From: WHSW01 sp963846165
Lineage (GTDB): Bacteria; Actinomycetota; Thermoleophilia; Solirubrobacterales; 70-9
Reading direction: 5' to 3'
Length of the DNA: 64,000 nt
Assembly (NCBI GenBank): GCA_963846165.1
Contig: CAWJUU010000008.1
Span: 124,001 to 188,000, forward strand
Below are positions 20,255 to 29,018 of the stretch, piece by piece (the first letter of the stretch is position 1; the number at the start of each line of letters is the position of its first letter). A program made the position numbers and the translations under genes. Below the pieces are notes generated by a model. It did not search any database. It was not told the origin of the DNA and worked only from the letters and a program-made list of their open reading frames with translations.

Positions 20255-21973
20255 ATGGGCATGGACGAGAGCGAGCGGCGCTCGGCGGCGCCGCGCAGCG
20301 ACGACGTGATCAGCCAAGCGCGTTACGAGCGTTACCACGAGTACGCGCGCAAGCACGGCAGCAACCCCGTCCTCTACTACCTGCTGCGCCTGATCCTCGT
20401 CCCCTGCTTCCTGGTCTGGTTCCGGCTCCAGCGCATTGGACGCGAGCACGCCCGCCTCAAGGGCGGGCTGATCGTCGCCTCCAACCATCGCAGCTTCCTC
20501 GACCCGTTCGTGATCGGCGCCTTCTTGCCCTGGCGGCGGCGGCTCCAGTTCGTCGCCAAGGTCGAGCTGTTCGAGAACCGCTGGCAAGCCTGGCTGCTCT
20601 CCCGGCTCGGCGCCTTCCCGATCCGCCGCGGCCAGTCGGACGCGACGGCGATGGAGACCGCCGGGATGATCGTCGAGCGCGGCGGGACCGTGGTCATCTT
20701 CCCCGAGGGCACCCGGATCCGCACCGGCTCGCTCGCTCGACCGCGGCGCGGGGTCGGGCGGCTCGCGCTCGAGACCGGCGCCCCCGTGCTCCCGATCGCG
20801 GTCCAGGGCAGCGAGGAGGTGCGTCGCGGCTGGCGCATTCGCCCGCGCAAGGTCAAGCTGCGAGCCGGCAAGCCGATCACCTTCCCGCGCACCGAGCGCC
20901 CCTCGCCGGCCCTGGCGGCGACCGTGACCGACCGCATCTGGCCCAACATCGAGCTGCAGTGGGAGTGGCTCGGCGGCCTGCCGCCGCTGCGCAAGGCGGC
21001 GGTGATCGGCGCCGGAAGCTGGGGTACCGCGGTCGCGGTGCTGCTTGCCCGCGGCGGGCTCGAGGTCGAGCTCGGCACGCGGACCGCCGACAAGGCGGCA
21101 GAGATGTCGAAGAAGCGGGAGAACGAGCCGTACCTGCCTGGGGTCGAGCTGCCCGAGGGCGTGACCGTGAAGCGCTCGAGCGAGATCGAGATCGCCGGTT
21201 GCGACCTGGTCTGCGTCGCGGTGCCCTCGATGGCGCTCCCGCAGGTGGTTGGGGGGCTGGCCGATCGGACCGGCTCGCGAACCTCGGTATTGCTGCTCTC
21301 GAAGGGCTTCGTCCAACCGATGGGCGCCTTGCCCAACGAATACGTCAGCGAGCGGGTCCGCGCTCGGGCGATCGCGTCGCTCGGCGGCCCTGCGCATGCG
21401 CGCGAAGCGGTCGCGGGGATGGCGGCACTCGTGCTCGGCAGTGAGGACGCCGACCTGCGCACGATGCTCGGCGAGGTCTTCGATCGCGCGGGGCTCGTCT
21501 GCGAGCGGACCGCCGACGTGACCGGCGTCGAGGTCGCAGGAGCGTCGAAGAACGCCGCCGCGCTCGCCGCCGCCGCGGCGCTGCGGTTCGGGCTCAACGC
21601 CGCCGGGATCGCCGCCGCCGGCGTGTGGCGCGAGTGCGTCGAGTTCGCGGTCTCCAAAGGGGCGCGGCTCGAGACCTTCACCGGCCTCGCCGGGGTCGGC
21701 GACCTGATGGCGACGGTGCTTGCGCCGAAGAGCCGCAACCGCCAAGCGGGGGAGCTGCTCGGCGCCGGGGTGCCGGTCGAGAAGATCCGCGGACGCATCG
21801 GCCAGGCGTCGGAGGGGCTCGACTCGGTGCCTCTGATCGCCGAGACCGTCGCCGCGGCGGGAGTCGAGGCACCGAGCCTCGAGGGGCTCGCCTCGTTGAT
21901 CGAGGGCGAGATCGACGCCGACGAATGGGTGGCGGGCTTGCGCCGCGCGGAGCGGGCGCGGAAAGCGGCATAG
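20255..21973 (+). CDS. bifunctional 1-acylglycerol-3-phosphate acyltransferase / glycerol-3-phosphate dehydrogenase (PlsC-GpsA fusion)
   Basis: The product is 572 aa. Residues about 30-245 are a PlsC acyltransferase (membrane segment VLYYLLRLILVPCFLVWF; catalytic SNHRSFLDPF; VVIFPEGTRIRTG). Residues about 248-572 are an NAD(P)+-dependent GpsA (AAVIGAGSWGTAVAVLLARGG; NEPYLPGVELP; VEVAGASKNAAALAAAAALRFGLNA; LAGVGDLMATVLAPKSRNRQ). One polypeptide would therefore make sn-glycerol-3-phosphate from DHAP and take part in phosphatidate synthesis. ATG 20255 is preceded by GGGGGTAGGC. No frame break interrupts the linker, so the fusion appears genuine. Confidence 0.93.
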   Translation: MGMDESERRSAAPRSDDVISQARYERYHEYARKHGSNPVLYYLLRLILVPCFLVWFRLQRIGREHARLKGGLIVASNHRSFLDPFVIGAFLPWRRRLQFVAKVELFENRWQAWLLSRLGAFPIRRGQSDATAMETAGMIVERGGTVVIFPEGTRIRTGSLARPRRGVGRLALETGAPVLPIAVQGSEEVRRGWRIRPRKVKLRAGKPITFPRTERPSPALAATVTDRIWPNIELQWEWLGGLPPLRKAAVIGAGSWGTAVAVLLARGGLEVELGTRTADKAAEMSKKRENEPYLPGVELPEGVTVKRSSEIEIAGCDLVCVAVPSMALPQVVGGLADRTGSRTSVLLLSKGFVQPMGALPNEYVSERVRARAIASLGGPAHAREAVAGMAALVLGSEDADLRTMLGEVFDRAGLVCERTADVTGVEVAGASKNAAALAAAAALRFGLNAAGIAAAGVWRECVEFAVSKGARLETFTGLAGVGDLMATVLAPKSRNRQAGELLGAGVPVEKIRGRIGQASEGLDSVPLIAETVAAAGVEAPSLEGLASLIEGEIDADEWVAGLRRAERARKAA

Positions 21974-21992
21974 GGAGGACTAGGCTTGACCG

Positions 21993-22559
21993 GTGAGCGA
22001 CGAAACCGACGAGGGCAGCGACGACGCGGTCGCCGCGGCACCGGTGTCGAAGGCGGAGCTCGACCGCGCCTTCGAGCAGCTCTACCGCGACCACCTGCGC
22101 GACGTCTACTCCTACTCCTACTACCGGGTCGGCAACCATCACGACGCCGAGGACCTGACCGAGCAGGCCTTCCTTCAGGCCTACCGCCACTTCGAGCGAG
22201 CGCGGCGCGAGTCCGACGGCCGGCCGCTGCGGCCGTGGCTGATCCGGATCGCCCACAACCTGGCCTCCAACTACCATCGCGACCGGGCCCGGAAGCCGAC
22301 GGCGGCGCTCGACGCGGTCGAGCCGCCGGCGCATCCGCACGAGACCGAGCGCGTGGTCGAGGGCCGCGAGGAGCTGCGAGAGGTGATCGAGAAACTCGAC
22401 GAGCTACCCGACGATCGCCGCGAGGCGCTGATCATGCGGTTCGCGCTCGGGATGTCGAACCGCGAGATCGCGCGCGCCCTCGGACGCACCGACGGCGCAA
22501 CCAAGGTCCTGATCCACAGGGCGATCAAGCAGCTCGAGGAGTTGATCGTGCATGAGTGA
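21993..22559 (+). CDS. ECF-type RNA polymerase sigma factor
   Basis: The product is 188 aa. Region 2 is AFEQLYRDHLRDVYSYSYYRVGNHHDAEDLTEQAFLQAYRHFER and region 4 is LDELPDDRREALIMRFALGMSNREIARALGRTDGATKVLIHRAIKQLEEL. The start is GTG 21993, 20 bp after the plsC-gpsA stop. Its end overlaps the next gene by eight bases. That gene encodes a small protein with one membrane helix, so the pair looks like a sigma/anti-sigma module. Confidence 0.9.
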   Translation: MSDETDEGSDDAVAAAPVSKAELDRAFEQLYRDHLRDVYSYSYYRVGNHHDAEDLTEQAFLQAYRHFERARRESDGRPLRPWLIRIAHNLASNYHRDRARKPTAALDAVEPPAHPHETERVVEGREELREVIEKLDELPDDRREALIMRFALGMSNREIARALGRTDGATKVLIHRAIKQLEELIVHE

Positions 22560-22887
22560 GAGCGCCGGAGAGCTCAACCTCGAGCGGCTGCTCGCCGACG
22601 CCCTGCGGCCGATCGACCCGCCCGACGACCTGGCGACGCGGATGGAGACCACCCTGTCGTCGATCGCCGAGCAGGCCGCGGCCGAGCTATCGAGCTGGGC
22701 CGACGAGCTCAGCGAGGGCGAGCTCGAGGCATTGCGCGACCCGCGCAACTGGGTCCGGCCGGTGGCCGCGGTCGCCGTTGGTGGCGCCGCCGCCGCGGCG
22801 CTGCTGGTGGTCGAGGCCCGCCGCCGCCGCCGCCCGCACGGGGGCGTCCGGGCGAGCGCCGAGCGCTGGCTGCGCGACCTGACCTAG
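22552..22887 (+). CDS. small single-pass membrane protein, putative anti-sigma partner
   Basis: The product is 111 aa. An acidic helical N-terminal half (SESAGELNLERLLADALRPIDPPDDLATRMETTLSS) is followed by one membrane helix (VRPVAAVAVGGAAAAALLVVEA) and a basic tail. No zinc-finger motif (HxxxCxxC) is present. Position and overlap with the ECF sigma gene suggest regulation of that sigma; the family is not recognised. Confidence 0.65.
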   Translation: MSESAGELNLERLLADALRPIDPPDDLATRMETTLSSIAEQAAAELSSWADELSEGELEALRDPRNWVRPVAAVAVGGAAAAALLVVEARRRRRPHGGVRASAERWLRDLT

Positions 22888-22921
22888 CGAGCCGAGTAGT
22901 TCCGCCTTCGGGTGAGTGATC

Positions 22922-23362
22922 TCAGGCCGCTGCGGGTGGCGACGGCCGCGTCGCCGTGTCCGCGCTCGGCGACGCCGCGCCGGCCGCGAGCCCGGTGAGC
23001 CCGAGGATCAGGTGGAGGACGTTGTCCTCGTCGTTGAGCGGCAGCAGGCCGAGGATGATCCCGTCCTCGTCGATGAACCCCCAGAGCGCGAGCAGGACGT
23101 AGACCAGGCCGACCACGAGGCAGTAGGTGCGGGCCGCATACGGGGCTCCGGCCGCGATCAGCGCGATCACGCCGAGCAGGATGTGGACGACGTTGTGCCA
23201 GCCGTTGACCGCGAGGATGCCGAAGACCTCGTCGGTGTCGGCGGCGACCCCCCCGACCCCGGTGTCGAAGCCGGAGCTGTAGAAGAAGCCGATGATCCCG
23301 GCGATGATCAGGACCGCGCCGACCAGCGTGCAATACAACCGTGCAGGACTCGACGTAGACAT
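22922..23362 (-). CDS. DUF4383 family membrane protein
   Basis: The product is 146 aa with four membrane segments (LYCTLVGAVLIIAGIIGFFYSSGF; NVVHILLGVIALIAAG; TYCLVVGLVYVLLALWGFI; NVLHLILGLTGLAAGA). The repeated N-x-x-H-x-x-L-G pattern is typical of DUF4383. The function is unknown. ATG 23362 is preceded by AAGGAAGG, favouring it over the in-frame TTG one codon upstream. Confidence 0.85.
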   Translation of the reverse strand: MSTSSPARLYCTLVGAVLIIAGIIGFFYSSGFDTGVGGVAADTDEVFGILAVNGWHNVVHILLGVIALIAAGAPYAARTYCLVVGLVYVLLALWGFIDEDGIILGLLPLNDEDNVLHLILGLTGLAAGAASPSADTATRPSPPAAA

Positions 23363-23475
23363 CAATCCTTCCTTTGAGAGGAGCCGGGGTCGTGCAAACT
23401 ATCTTCGCCCGCGCGGACGGCAATGATCCGCCGCACGGATGAGTCCGTAGGAAGGCGCGGGGAAATGGTCGCCGG

Positions 23476-24090
23476 ATGAGCTCGAAGCTGACACCCGAGG
23501 CGCTCGCGCGCCTCGCCGACGAGGACCTGATGACGCTGGTCGAACGCAAGGACGCGGACGCGTTCGCGGTCCTCTATGACCGCCACGGCGGGGCGGCGTA
23601 CTCGCTCGCGCACCGGATCGTCGGCGATCGTGCGGTGGCCGAGGACGTCACCCAGGAGGCGTTCCTGTCGGTCTGGCGCAGTGGCGCCCGCTTCGACGCC
23701 ACCCGCGGCAGCGTCCGCTCGTGGACACTGGGGATCGTTCGCAACCGCGCGATCGACGCACTCCGCCGCCTCTCCGGCCCGGCGCCGAAGCTCGACTTCG
23801 ACGACGACGCGGTGCTCGAGGGCCAGCAGGCGAGCGAGCTCACCGACGCCGAGGCGATTCGCCGCGAGACCGCCCGCCGGGTGCGCGGCGCTCTCGGCGA
23901 GCTCCCTGAGGAGCAGTCGGAGGTGATCGGTCTCGCATACTTCGGTGGCTTTACTCATTCCGAGATCGCCGAGATGCTGGGGATGCCGCTCGGCACCGTG
24001 AAAGGGCGGATGCGGTTGGGGCTGGAGAAGATCAGGGTCACGCTCGCCGAGCGCATGGGGCTCGACGGTCCCTCGGGGGCGCTGCCGTGA
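23476..24090 (+). CDS. ECF sigma factor, SigK/RpoE-like
   Basis: The product is 204 aa. Region 2 is AFAVLYDRHGGAAYSLAHRIVGDRAVAEDVTQEAFLSVWRSGARFDATRGSVRSWTLGIVRNRAIDALRR and region 4 is LPEEQSEVIGLAYFGGFTHSEIAEMLGMPLGTVKGRMRLGLEKIR. It overlaps the downstream RskA-like anti-sigma by four bases (GTGA), the standard arrangement for SigK-RskA modules. Confidence 0.92.
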   Translation: MSSKLTPEALARLADEDLMTLVERKDADAFAVLYDRHGGAAYSLAHRIVGDRAVAEDVTQEAFLSVWRSGARFDATRGSVRSWTLGIVRNRAIDALRRLSGPAPKLDFDDDAVLEGQQASELTDAEAIRRETARRVRGALGELPEEQSEVIGLAYFGGFTHSEIAEMLGMPLGTVKGRMRLGLEKIRVTLAERMGLDGPSGALP

Positions 24091-24806
24091 ACCGCGACCC
24101 GCACCGCGACTCGGAGCGCCTGCGCGACGACCTCGCCGCCTACGCGCTTGGGGCGCTCGACGCCGCCGACACGGCGGAGCTCGAGCGCCACATCGACGGC
24201 TGCGAGTCCTGCCGCGCCGAACTTCGCTGGCTCAGCCCCGCCGTCGACATGCTCCCCGCGAGCGTCCCGCAGCTCACCCCGCCCGAGAGCCTGCGCGAGA
24301 GCCTGATGGCGACCGTGAACGCCGAGGCCGCGAGCCCGGTAGCGGGCCCGGCCCGCACGAAGCCCGCTCGAGCCTCCTGGTGGCAGGGCCTGCGCGGCGC
24401 GATGCTGCGCCCGGCGACCGGGATGGCGGTGCTGATCCTGCTCGTCGTAGGGGTCGGAGCCGGCTACCTGCTGCGAGGTTCGGGCGAGCCCGTTCCCAAC
24501 ACGGTGGTCCCGGCCGAGGCGGTCGGCACGGCGCAGGCGGCGGCGACGCTCGAGCGCCACGGCGACTCGGCGACCCTGCACGTGAGCCAGCTTCCGGCGC
24601 TCGACGAGGACGAGGTCTACGAGGTCTGGGTCCAGCGGGCCGGCGTGATGGAGCCGCAGAGTACCTTCGTGCTCGGCATGGACGGCACCGCCGAGGCCGC
24701 GGTGCCCGGCCCGCTCGAGAACGCCGACGCGGTGCTCGTCACCGCCGAGCCGCGACCGGGGAGTCAACGGCCGACCACCCCGCCGTTGCTCGAAGCGCCG
24801 CTTTAA
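24087..24806 (+). CDS. RskA-like anti-sigma factor
   Basis: The product is 239 aa. The N-terminal zinc-binding anti-sigma domain is LAAYALGALDAADTAELERHIDGCESCRAEL (H-x3-C-x2-C). One membrane helix is at about 112-131 (TGMAVLILLVVGVGAGYLL). The outer C-terminal RskA domain includes SATLHVSQLPALDEDEVYEVWVQRAGVMEPQSTFVLGMDGTAEAAV. It holds the upstream sigma factor at the membrane, with regulated proteolysis as the usual release route. The rhomboid protease gene directly downstream is suggestive, but a functional link is inference. Confidence 0.9.
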   Translation: MNRDPHRDSERLRDDLAAYALGALDAADTAELERHIDGCESCRAELRWLSPAVDMLPASVPQLTPPESLRESLMATVNAEAASPVAGPARTKPARASWWQGLRGAMLRPATGMAVLILLVVGVGAGYLLRGSGEPVPNTVVPAEAVGTAQAAATLERHGDSATLHVSQLPALDEDEVYEVWVQRAGVMEPQSTFVLGMDGTAEAAVPGPLENADAVLVTAEPRPGSQRPTTPPLLEAPL

Positions 24807-24841
24807 AGCCGCCAAAGGCGTGCCCGTATAGTCCTCCCGCC

Positions 24842-25682
24842 GTGGCCGAGTGCTACCGACATCCAGGGCGGGAGACGAACGTCTCCTGCTCGAACTGTGG
24901 GCGATCGATCTGCCCCGATTGCATGACCTCGACCCCGGTCGGGATGCGGTGTCCGGAGTGTGCGAGCGAGAAGACCCGGGTCACCAACCCGATCGGCGTC
25001 GCTGGGCGGTCGGACGCGCCTGCGACGTACGTCGTGATCGGCCTCTGCGTCGCGGCCTACATTGCCGAGATCGCCAGCGGCGGCGGGTTCGGCTCACTCG
25101 GCGGCAGCATCTCGGTTGACCTCGGCCTCTTCGGCCCGTCGGTCGCCGACGGGGAGCCGTACCGGATCGTCACCTACTCGTTCCTGCACGCAGGACTGAT
25201 CCACCTGGCCTTCAACATTTTCGCCCTCTACATCCTGGGCACCCTGCTAGAGCCGGCGATCGGCACCGCGCGCTTCGCCGGCATCTACGCCGTCTCCGTC
25301 CTCGCCGGCGCCTTCGGCGCCCTGCTGCTCGATCCGCTCGAGCTCACGGTCGGGGCCTCGGGCGGGGTCTTCGGGCTGATGGCGGCCGGCATTCCTGGTC
25401 GCCCGCGACCGGGGGCTCGACCAGCTCGCCTCCCAAATCGGCTTCTTCGTCGTCCTCAACCTGATCTTCACCTTCAGCATCTCCAACATCAGCATCGGCG
25501 GCCACCTGGGTGGCCTGATCGGCGGCGCGATCGCGGCTCTGGCGATCACCATGCTCGAGCAGCGACGGCTGTCGAACGTGAAGCTGATCGAGGGCATCGG
25601 CCTGGTGGCGCTCTGCGCGATCGCGGTCGCCGGCTGCCTGATCGCCGCCGAGTCGAGCGTCCCGGAGCTGGTGCCCGTTTAG
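24842..25682 (+). CDS. rhomboid family intramembrane serine protease with N-terminal B-box zinc finger (one frameshift)
   Basis: The product is 279 aa from GTG 24842. The N-terminus is a B-box-type zinc finger (CYRHPGRETNVSCSNCGRSICPDCM). Membrane segments carry FLHAGLIHLAFNIFALYILG, the catalytic GASGGVFGLM, and, after an extra base near 25388, the catalytic-His segment IGGHLGGLIGGAIAALAI. The protein cleaves membrane substrates. A palindromic repeat element begins six bp after its stop. Confidence 0.9.
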
Positions 25683-25687
25683 CTCGT

Positions 25688-26008
25688 GCCGTTCCGCCCG
25701 GGCCGGGTTGGGGCGCGGGCCTGGTCGGATTGCGGTGAGGGGAGGGAGTCGGGCGTGGCGCGGGCGCTTTCGGTCGGCCTCGGCCGTAGGTGGCGCTTTC
25801 TTGCCGCTATCCGGCAACAAGTCGCCAACCTCGGCCTCAACGCCCCGCCGAGCTCGAAGCCGGGATTGTTGCTGTATATCGACACCAACCCCGGTCTCAA
25901 CACCGAGGCGCGGTTGAGGCCGGGGTTAGTGACCCGCGCTCGCACGTTGCCTCCCCTCACTGCGAACGAACACGGCTTCGCACCCCGCGACGGCTCGAGC
26001 GGAACGCC
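25688..26008. repeat. palindromic intergenic element, copy 2
   Basis: The left end is CCGTTCCGCCCGGGCC and the right end GAGCGGAACGC (25997-26007). Inner arms GCGGTGAGGGGAGG (about 25732-25745) and CCTCCCCTCACTGC (25950-25963) carry a matching extra G/C relative to copies 1 and 3. Hairpin A (25791-25827): TGGCG/CGCCA, CTT/AAG and TTGCCG-ctatc-CGGCAA. Hairpin B (25887-25927): AACCCCGGTCTCAAC / GTTGAGGCCGGGGTT. Hairpin lengths (37 and 41 nt) equal those of copy 1. The right part lies inside the 3' extension of the btuF-like gene. Confidence 0.8.
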
Positions 26009-26942
26009 ACCCGCCTCGGCCGCTACCCCGGCCGAGCGCTCGGGGCCGCGGACTGCCAGACCGACTCGGAGGCGATCCCGGACGGGGGCGCACGAGGTCG
26101 GGATGGAGTAGGTGGGCGAGCAGCTCGACGCCGTCGACGAGCCGCGGGCCCGGGCGCGAGAACGACGATGCGGCGTCGACGGCGACCACCTGCCGGGCGC
26201 CGAGGGCACGCAGGCGCTCGCCATGTTCACGCGCCTGAACCGCGGCCTCGTCCGCGTACAGCCCGCAGGGCATGACGACGACGACCTCGGGCGCCGCCGC
26301 GACGACCTCGTCCCACTCCACGGTCCGGGACTTGGCTCCGGGCTCGCCGAGGACGTCCTCGCCGCCTGCGAGCGCGATCATCTCGGGGACCCAGTGGCCG
26401 CCGGCGTAGAGCGGGTCGAGCCACTCGAGCGCCGCGACGCGCGGTGGGGCGGCCCCGGCGACGGCGTCGCGCACGGTGTCGAGGCGTGCCCCGAGCTCGG
26501 TCCTGAGGCGCTCGCCGCGCCCCGGGTCACCGGTCGCCTGGGCGAGGCGGACGAGGTCGTCGAGCACCTCGGCGAGGGTCTCGGGATCGAGCGAGATCAC
26601 CGCCGGCCGGCTTTCGATCCGCCCGGCCACGGTGCGCACGTCGTCGAGCGAAACCGCGCAGACGGCGCACAGCGCCTGGGTCACGATCAGCTCGGGGGCT
26701 AGCGCGGTGAGGCGATCCTCGTCGAGGCGGTAGAGCGACTCGCCACGCCCGGTGACCTCGCGCACCCGGGCGTCGATCTCGGCGGGGGGTAGGCCTTCCG
26801 CAATCACGCTCGCGGTCAACTTCGGCAGGTGTGCGGCAGCCGCCGGGTGATCGCACTCGTGGGTGACCGCGACGACGTCGTCGCCGAGCCCGAGCGCGAA
26901 CAGCGCCTCGGTGGCCGAGGGGACGAGGCTCGCGATCCGCAT
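25926..26942 (-). CDS. BtuF-like substrate-binding (cobalamin/iron-type) protein
   Basis: The product is 338 aa from ATG 26942. It begins MRIASLVPSATEALFALGLGDDVVAVTHECDHP, typical of BtuF-like periplasmic-binding folds found without a signal peptide, and continues with LAPELIVTQALCAVCAVSLDDV, LEWLDPLYAGGHWVPEMIALAGGEDVLG and VVMPCGLYADEA. Family members normally end near LLHPDLV (about 26100). Here the frame runs on for about 55 residues of Arg/Ser/Gly-rich sequence into repeat copy 2, so the natural stop has probably been displaced. No transport permease is nearby. Confidence 0.82.
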   Translation of the reverse strand: MRIASLVPSATEALFALGLGDDVVAVTHECDHPAAAAHLPKLTASVIAEGLPPAEIDARVREVTGRGESLYRLDEDRLTALAPELIVTQALCAVCAVSLDDVRTVAGRIESRPAVISLDPETLAEVLDDLVRLAQATGDPGRGERLRTELGARLDTVRDAVAGAAPPRVAALEWLDPLYAGGHWVPEMIALAGGEDVLGEPGAKSRTVEWDEVVAAAPEVVVVMPCGLYADEAAVQAREHGERLRALGARQVVAVDAASSFSRPGPRLVDGVELLAHLLHPDLVRPRPGSPPSRSGSPRPRALGRGSGRGGWRSARAVAGCEAVFVRSEGRQRASAGH

Positions 26943-26966
26943 GCGGCTGAGGATAAGCTCCCGGTG

Positions 26967-27248
26967 ATGGCGGAGCGACTCACCGACGAGGAGATCAACG
27001 AGCGCCTCGGCGGGCTCGAGGGCTGGGCCCGCGAGGGCGAGACGATCACGAAGTCGTTCGACCACGGCGACTTCGTCGGCTCGGTCGAGTTCGTGCGGCG
27101 GCTCACCGGTCCGGCCGAGGAGATGGGCCATCACCCCGATCTGGCGATCTCCTGGAGCGAGGTCAGCGTCGCGATCACAACGCATTCGGCCGGCGGCCTG
27201 ACCGCGAACGACTTCGAGCTGGCCCGCCGGATTGACGAGCTCGACTGA
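26967..27248 (+). CDS. 4a-hydroxytetrahydrobiopterin dehydratase (pterin-4a-carbinolamine dehydratase)
   Basis: The product is 93 aa: MAERLTDEEINERLGGLEGWAREGETITKSFDHGDFVGSVEFVRRL...EEMGHHPDLAISWSEVSVAITTHSAGGLTANDFELARRIDEL. The GHHPD motif supplies the catalytic histidines. It regenerates dihydropterin cofactor from the carbinolamine. ATG 26967 lies 24 bp from the divergent btuF-like gene. Confidence 0.92.
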   Translation: MAERLTDEEINERLGGLEGWAREGETITKSFDHGDFVGSVEFVRRLTGPAEEMGHHPDLAISWSEVSVAITTHSAGGLTANDFELARRIDELD

Positions 27249-27290
27249 GCTTGCGTCGTAGGTCGCTCCTCGGCGAGCACCTCTAGGCCG

Positions 27291-28387
27291 ATGCGCCTCG
27301 TCCACGTTCTCGGCACCCGCCCGAACTTCGTCAAGATGGCGCCGGTGATCGCCGCGGCGCGCGAGCGCTTCGGGCCCGAGAGCTCGGTGGTGGTCCACAC
27401 CGGCCAGCACTACGACCGGGCGATGTCCGAGGTCTTCTTCGAGGAGCTCGGCGTTCCCGAGCCCGATCACATGCTCGGGGTCGGCTCCGGGAGCCACGCC
27501 GAGCAGACTGCTCGCGTGCTCGAGCGGCTCGAACCGGTGCTCCGTGACGAGCGTCCCGACCTCGTCCTCGTCCCCGGCGACGTCAACTCGACCCTCGCAG
27601 CGGCGCTCTGCGCGTCGCGCCTCGGGATCGCCGTCGGTCACGTCGAGTCCGGGCTGCGCAGCTTCGACCGGACGATGCCCGAGGAGATCAACCGGGTGGT
27701 CGCCGACCACCTCTCCGAGCTGCTCTTCCTGCACTCGGCCGAGGCCGAGGAGAACCTGCGGGCCGAGGGCGTGCCGGAGGAGCCGATGAAGTTCGTCGGC
27801 AACACGATGATCGACACGCTGGTCGCGCTCGAGCAGCGCTTTCGCGCCCGCGAGGCGGCGCGCTCGATCGGGGTCGAGCCAGGGCTCATACCTGCTCGTC
27901 ACCCTGCATCGCCCGGCACTTGTCGACGGGCCGCTGCTCGCCGAGGCGGTCGGGGCGCTGGAGCAGGTTGCCGAGCGGATGCCGGTGGTGTTCCCCGTTC
28001 ACCCGCGGACCAGGAAGATGCTCGCCGGCGGCGATGCCAGCGGGGTGACGCTCATCGATCCGGTCGGCTACCTCGACTTCCTCTCGCTCGAGGCCGACGC
28101 CGCCGCCGTGCTCACGGATTCCGGAGGGATCCAGGAGGAGACCACCTACCTCGGGATCCCCTGCTTCACCCTGCGCGACAACACCGAGCGCCCGGTCACC
28201 GTGCGCGCCGGCACCAACACGCTCCTCGGGCCTGGCGCCCGGCCGGATCGCCGAGATCCCAGCGCTTCTGAGCTCGTCCGACGCAAACCGCGACACCCCC
28301 GGAGGCGCAGCCGAGGAGGTGGCGCGCCCATATTTGTGGGATGGACAAGCGGCGCATCGCGTCGCCGACATCCTCGAAGGCTGGTAG
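27291..28387 (+). CDS. wecB: UDP-N-acetylglucosamine 2-epimerase, non-hydrolysing (two frameshifts)
   Basis: WecB interconverts UDP-GlcNAc and UDP-ManNAc for envelope polysaccharide synthesis. Three frames join into a 364-aa protein: MRLVHVLGTRPNFVKMAPVI...VVHTGQHYD...DLVLVPGDVNSTLA...VGHVESGLRSFDRTMPEEINR, then LLVTLHRP...VLTDSGGIQEETTYLGIPCFTLRDNTERPVTV, then GRIAEIPALL...RVADILEGW. Extra bases lie near 27883 (GGG run) and about 28235. The DSGGIQEE and TERPVT substrate motifs are intact. It overlaps the start region of the DUF47 gene only at non-coding positions. Confidence 0.9.
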
Positions 28388-28397
28388 CTTCGCGGCC

Positions 28398-29018
28398 GTG
28401 CCGCTGCCCTCGCTCGTCCCCAAGGACCGGGTCTTCTTCGACCTCTTCACCCAGGCCGGTCAGAACTCGTTGCGCACGGCAAAGATGCTGAAGCAGATGC
28501 TCGACCACTGGCCCGATGAGGCCGGGCTTGCGCGCGAGATCCTGCTCGCCGAGCAGGAGGGCGACCGGATCACCCACGACATCATCCAGCGGCTCAACTC
28601 GACCTTCGTCACTCCGATCGACGGTGGCGACATCTACGCGCTGGCGACCCAGCTCGACGACATCGTCGACTACATCGAGGAGACCGCCGACTTCATGGGC
28701 CTCTACGGGATCGAGGCGCCGATGCAGCAGGCGCTGGCGATGGCCGAGGTGCTGGTCAAGTCGTGCGAGCAGCTGGCGGCGGCGCTCGAGGACCTGCGCG
28801 CGTTCAAGGGCCTAGAGCACTACTGGATCGAGATCCACCGCCTCGAGAATGAGGGCGACCGGCTCTACCGCGACGCGGTCGCGTCGCTGTTTGCGAACGG
28901 GATCGACCCGATGTTCGTGATCCGCTGGCGGGACATCTTCCTCCGGCTCGAGCGGGCGGTCGATGCGACCGAGACGGCGGCGCACATCCTCGAAGGCATC
29001 GTGATCAAGAACGCTTGA
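28398..29018 (+). CDS. DUF47 (PhoU-like) family phosphate transport regulator
   Basis: The product is 206 aa, all-helical (LPSLVPKDRVFFDLFTQAGQNSLRTAKMLKQML; EQEGDRITHDIIQRLNSTFVTPIDGGDIYALATQLDDIVDYIEE; the second metal-binding EIHRLENEGDRLYRDAV). E/D-x3-D clusters bind metals as in PhoU. It overlaps the Pit permease gene by four bases; DUF47-Pit pairs form low-affinity phosphate transport modules. The start GTG 28398 gives MPLPSLVPKDR, the normal N-terminus. Confidence 0.93.
   Translation: MPLPSLVPKDRVFFDLFTQAGQNSLRTAKMLKQMLDHWPDEAGLAREILLAEQEGDRITHDIIQRLNSTFVTPIDGGDIYALATQLDDIVDYIEETADFMGLYGIEAPMQQALAMAEVLVKSCEQLAAALEDLRAFKGLEHYWIEIHRLENEGDRLYRDAVASLFANGIDPMFVIRWRDIFLRLERAVDATETAAHILEGIVIKNA

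Noticed and set aside
20027..21745. Long minus-strand frames opposite plsC-gpsA
   Set aside because: Antisense shadow; the fusion protein on the plus strand explains the conservation.
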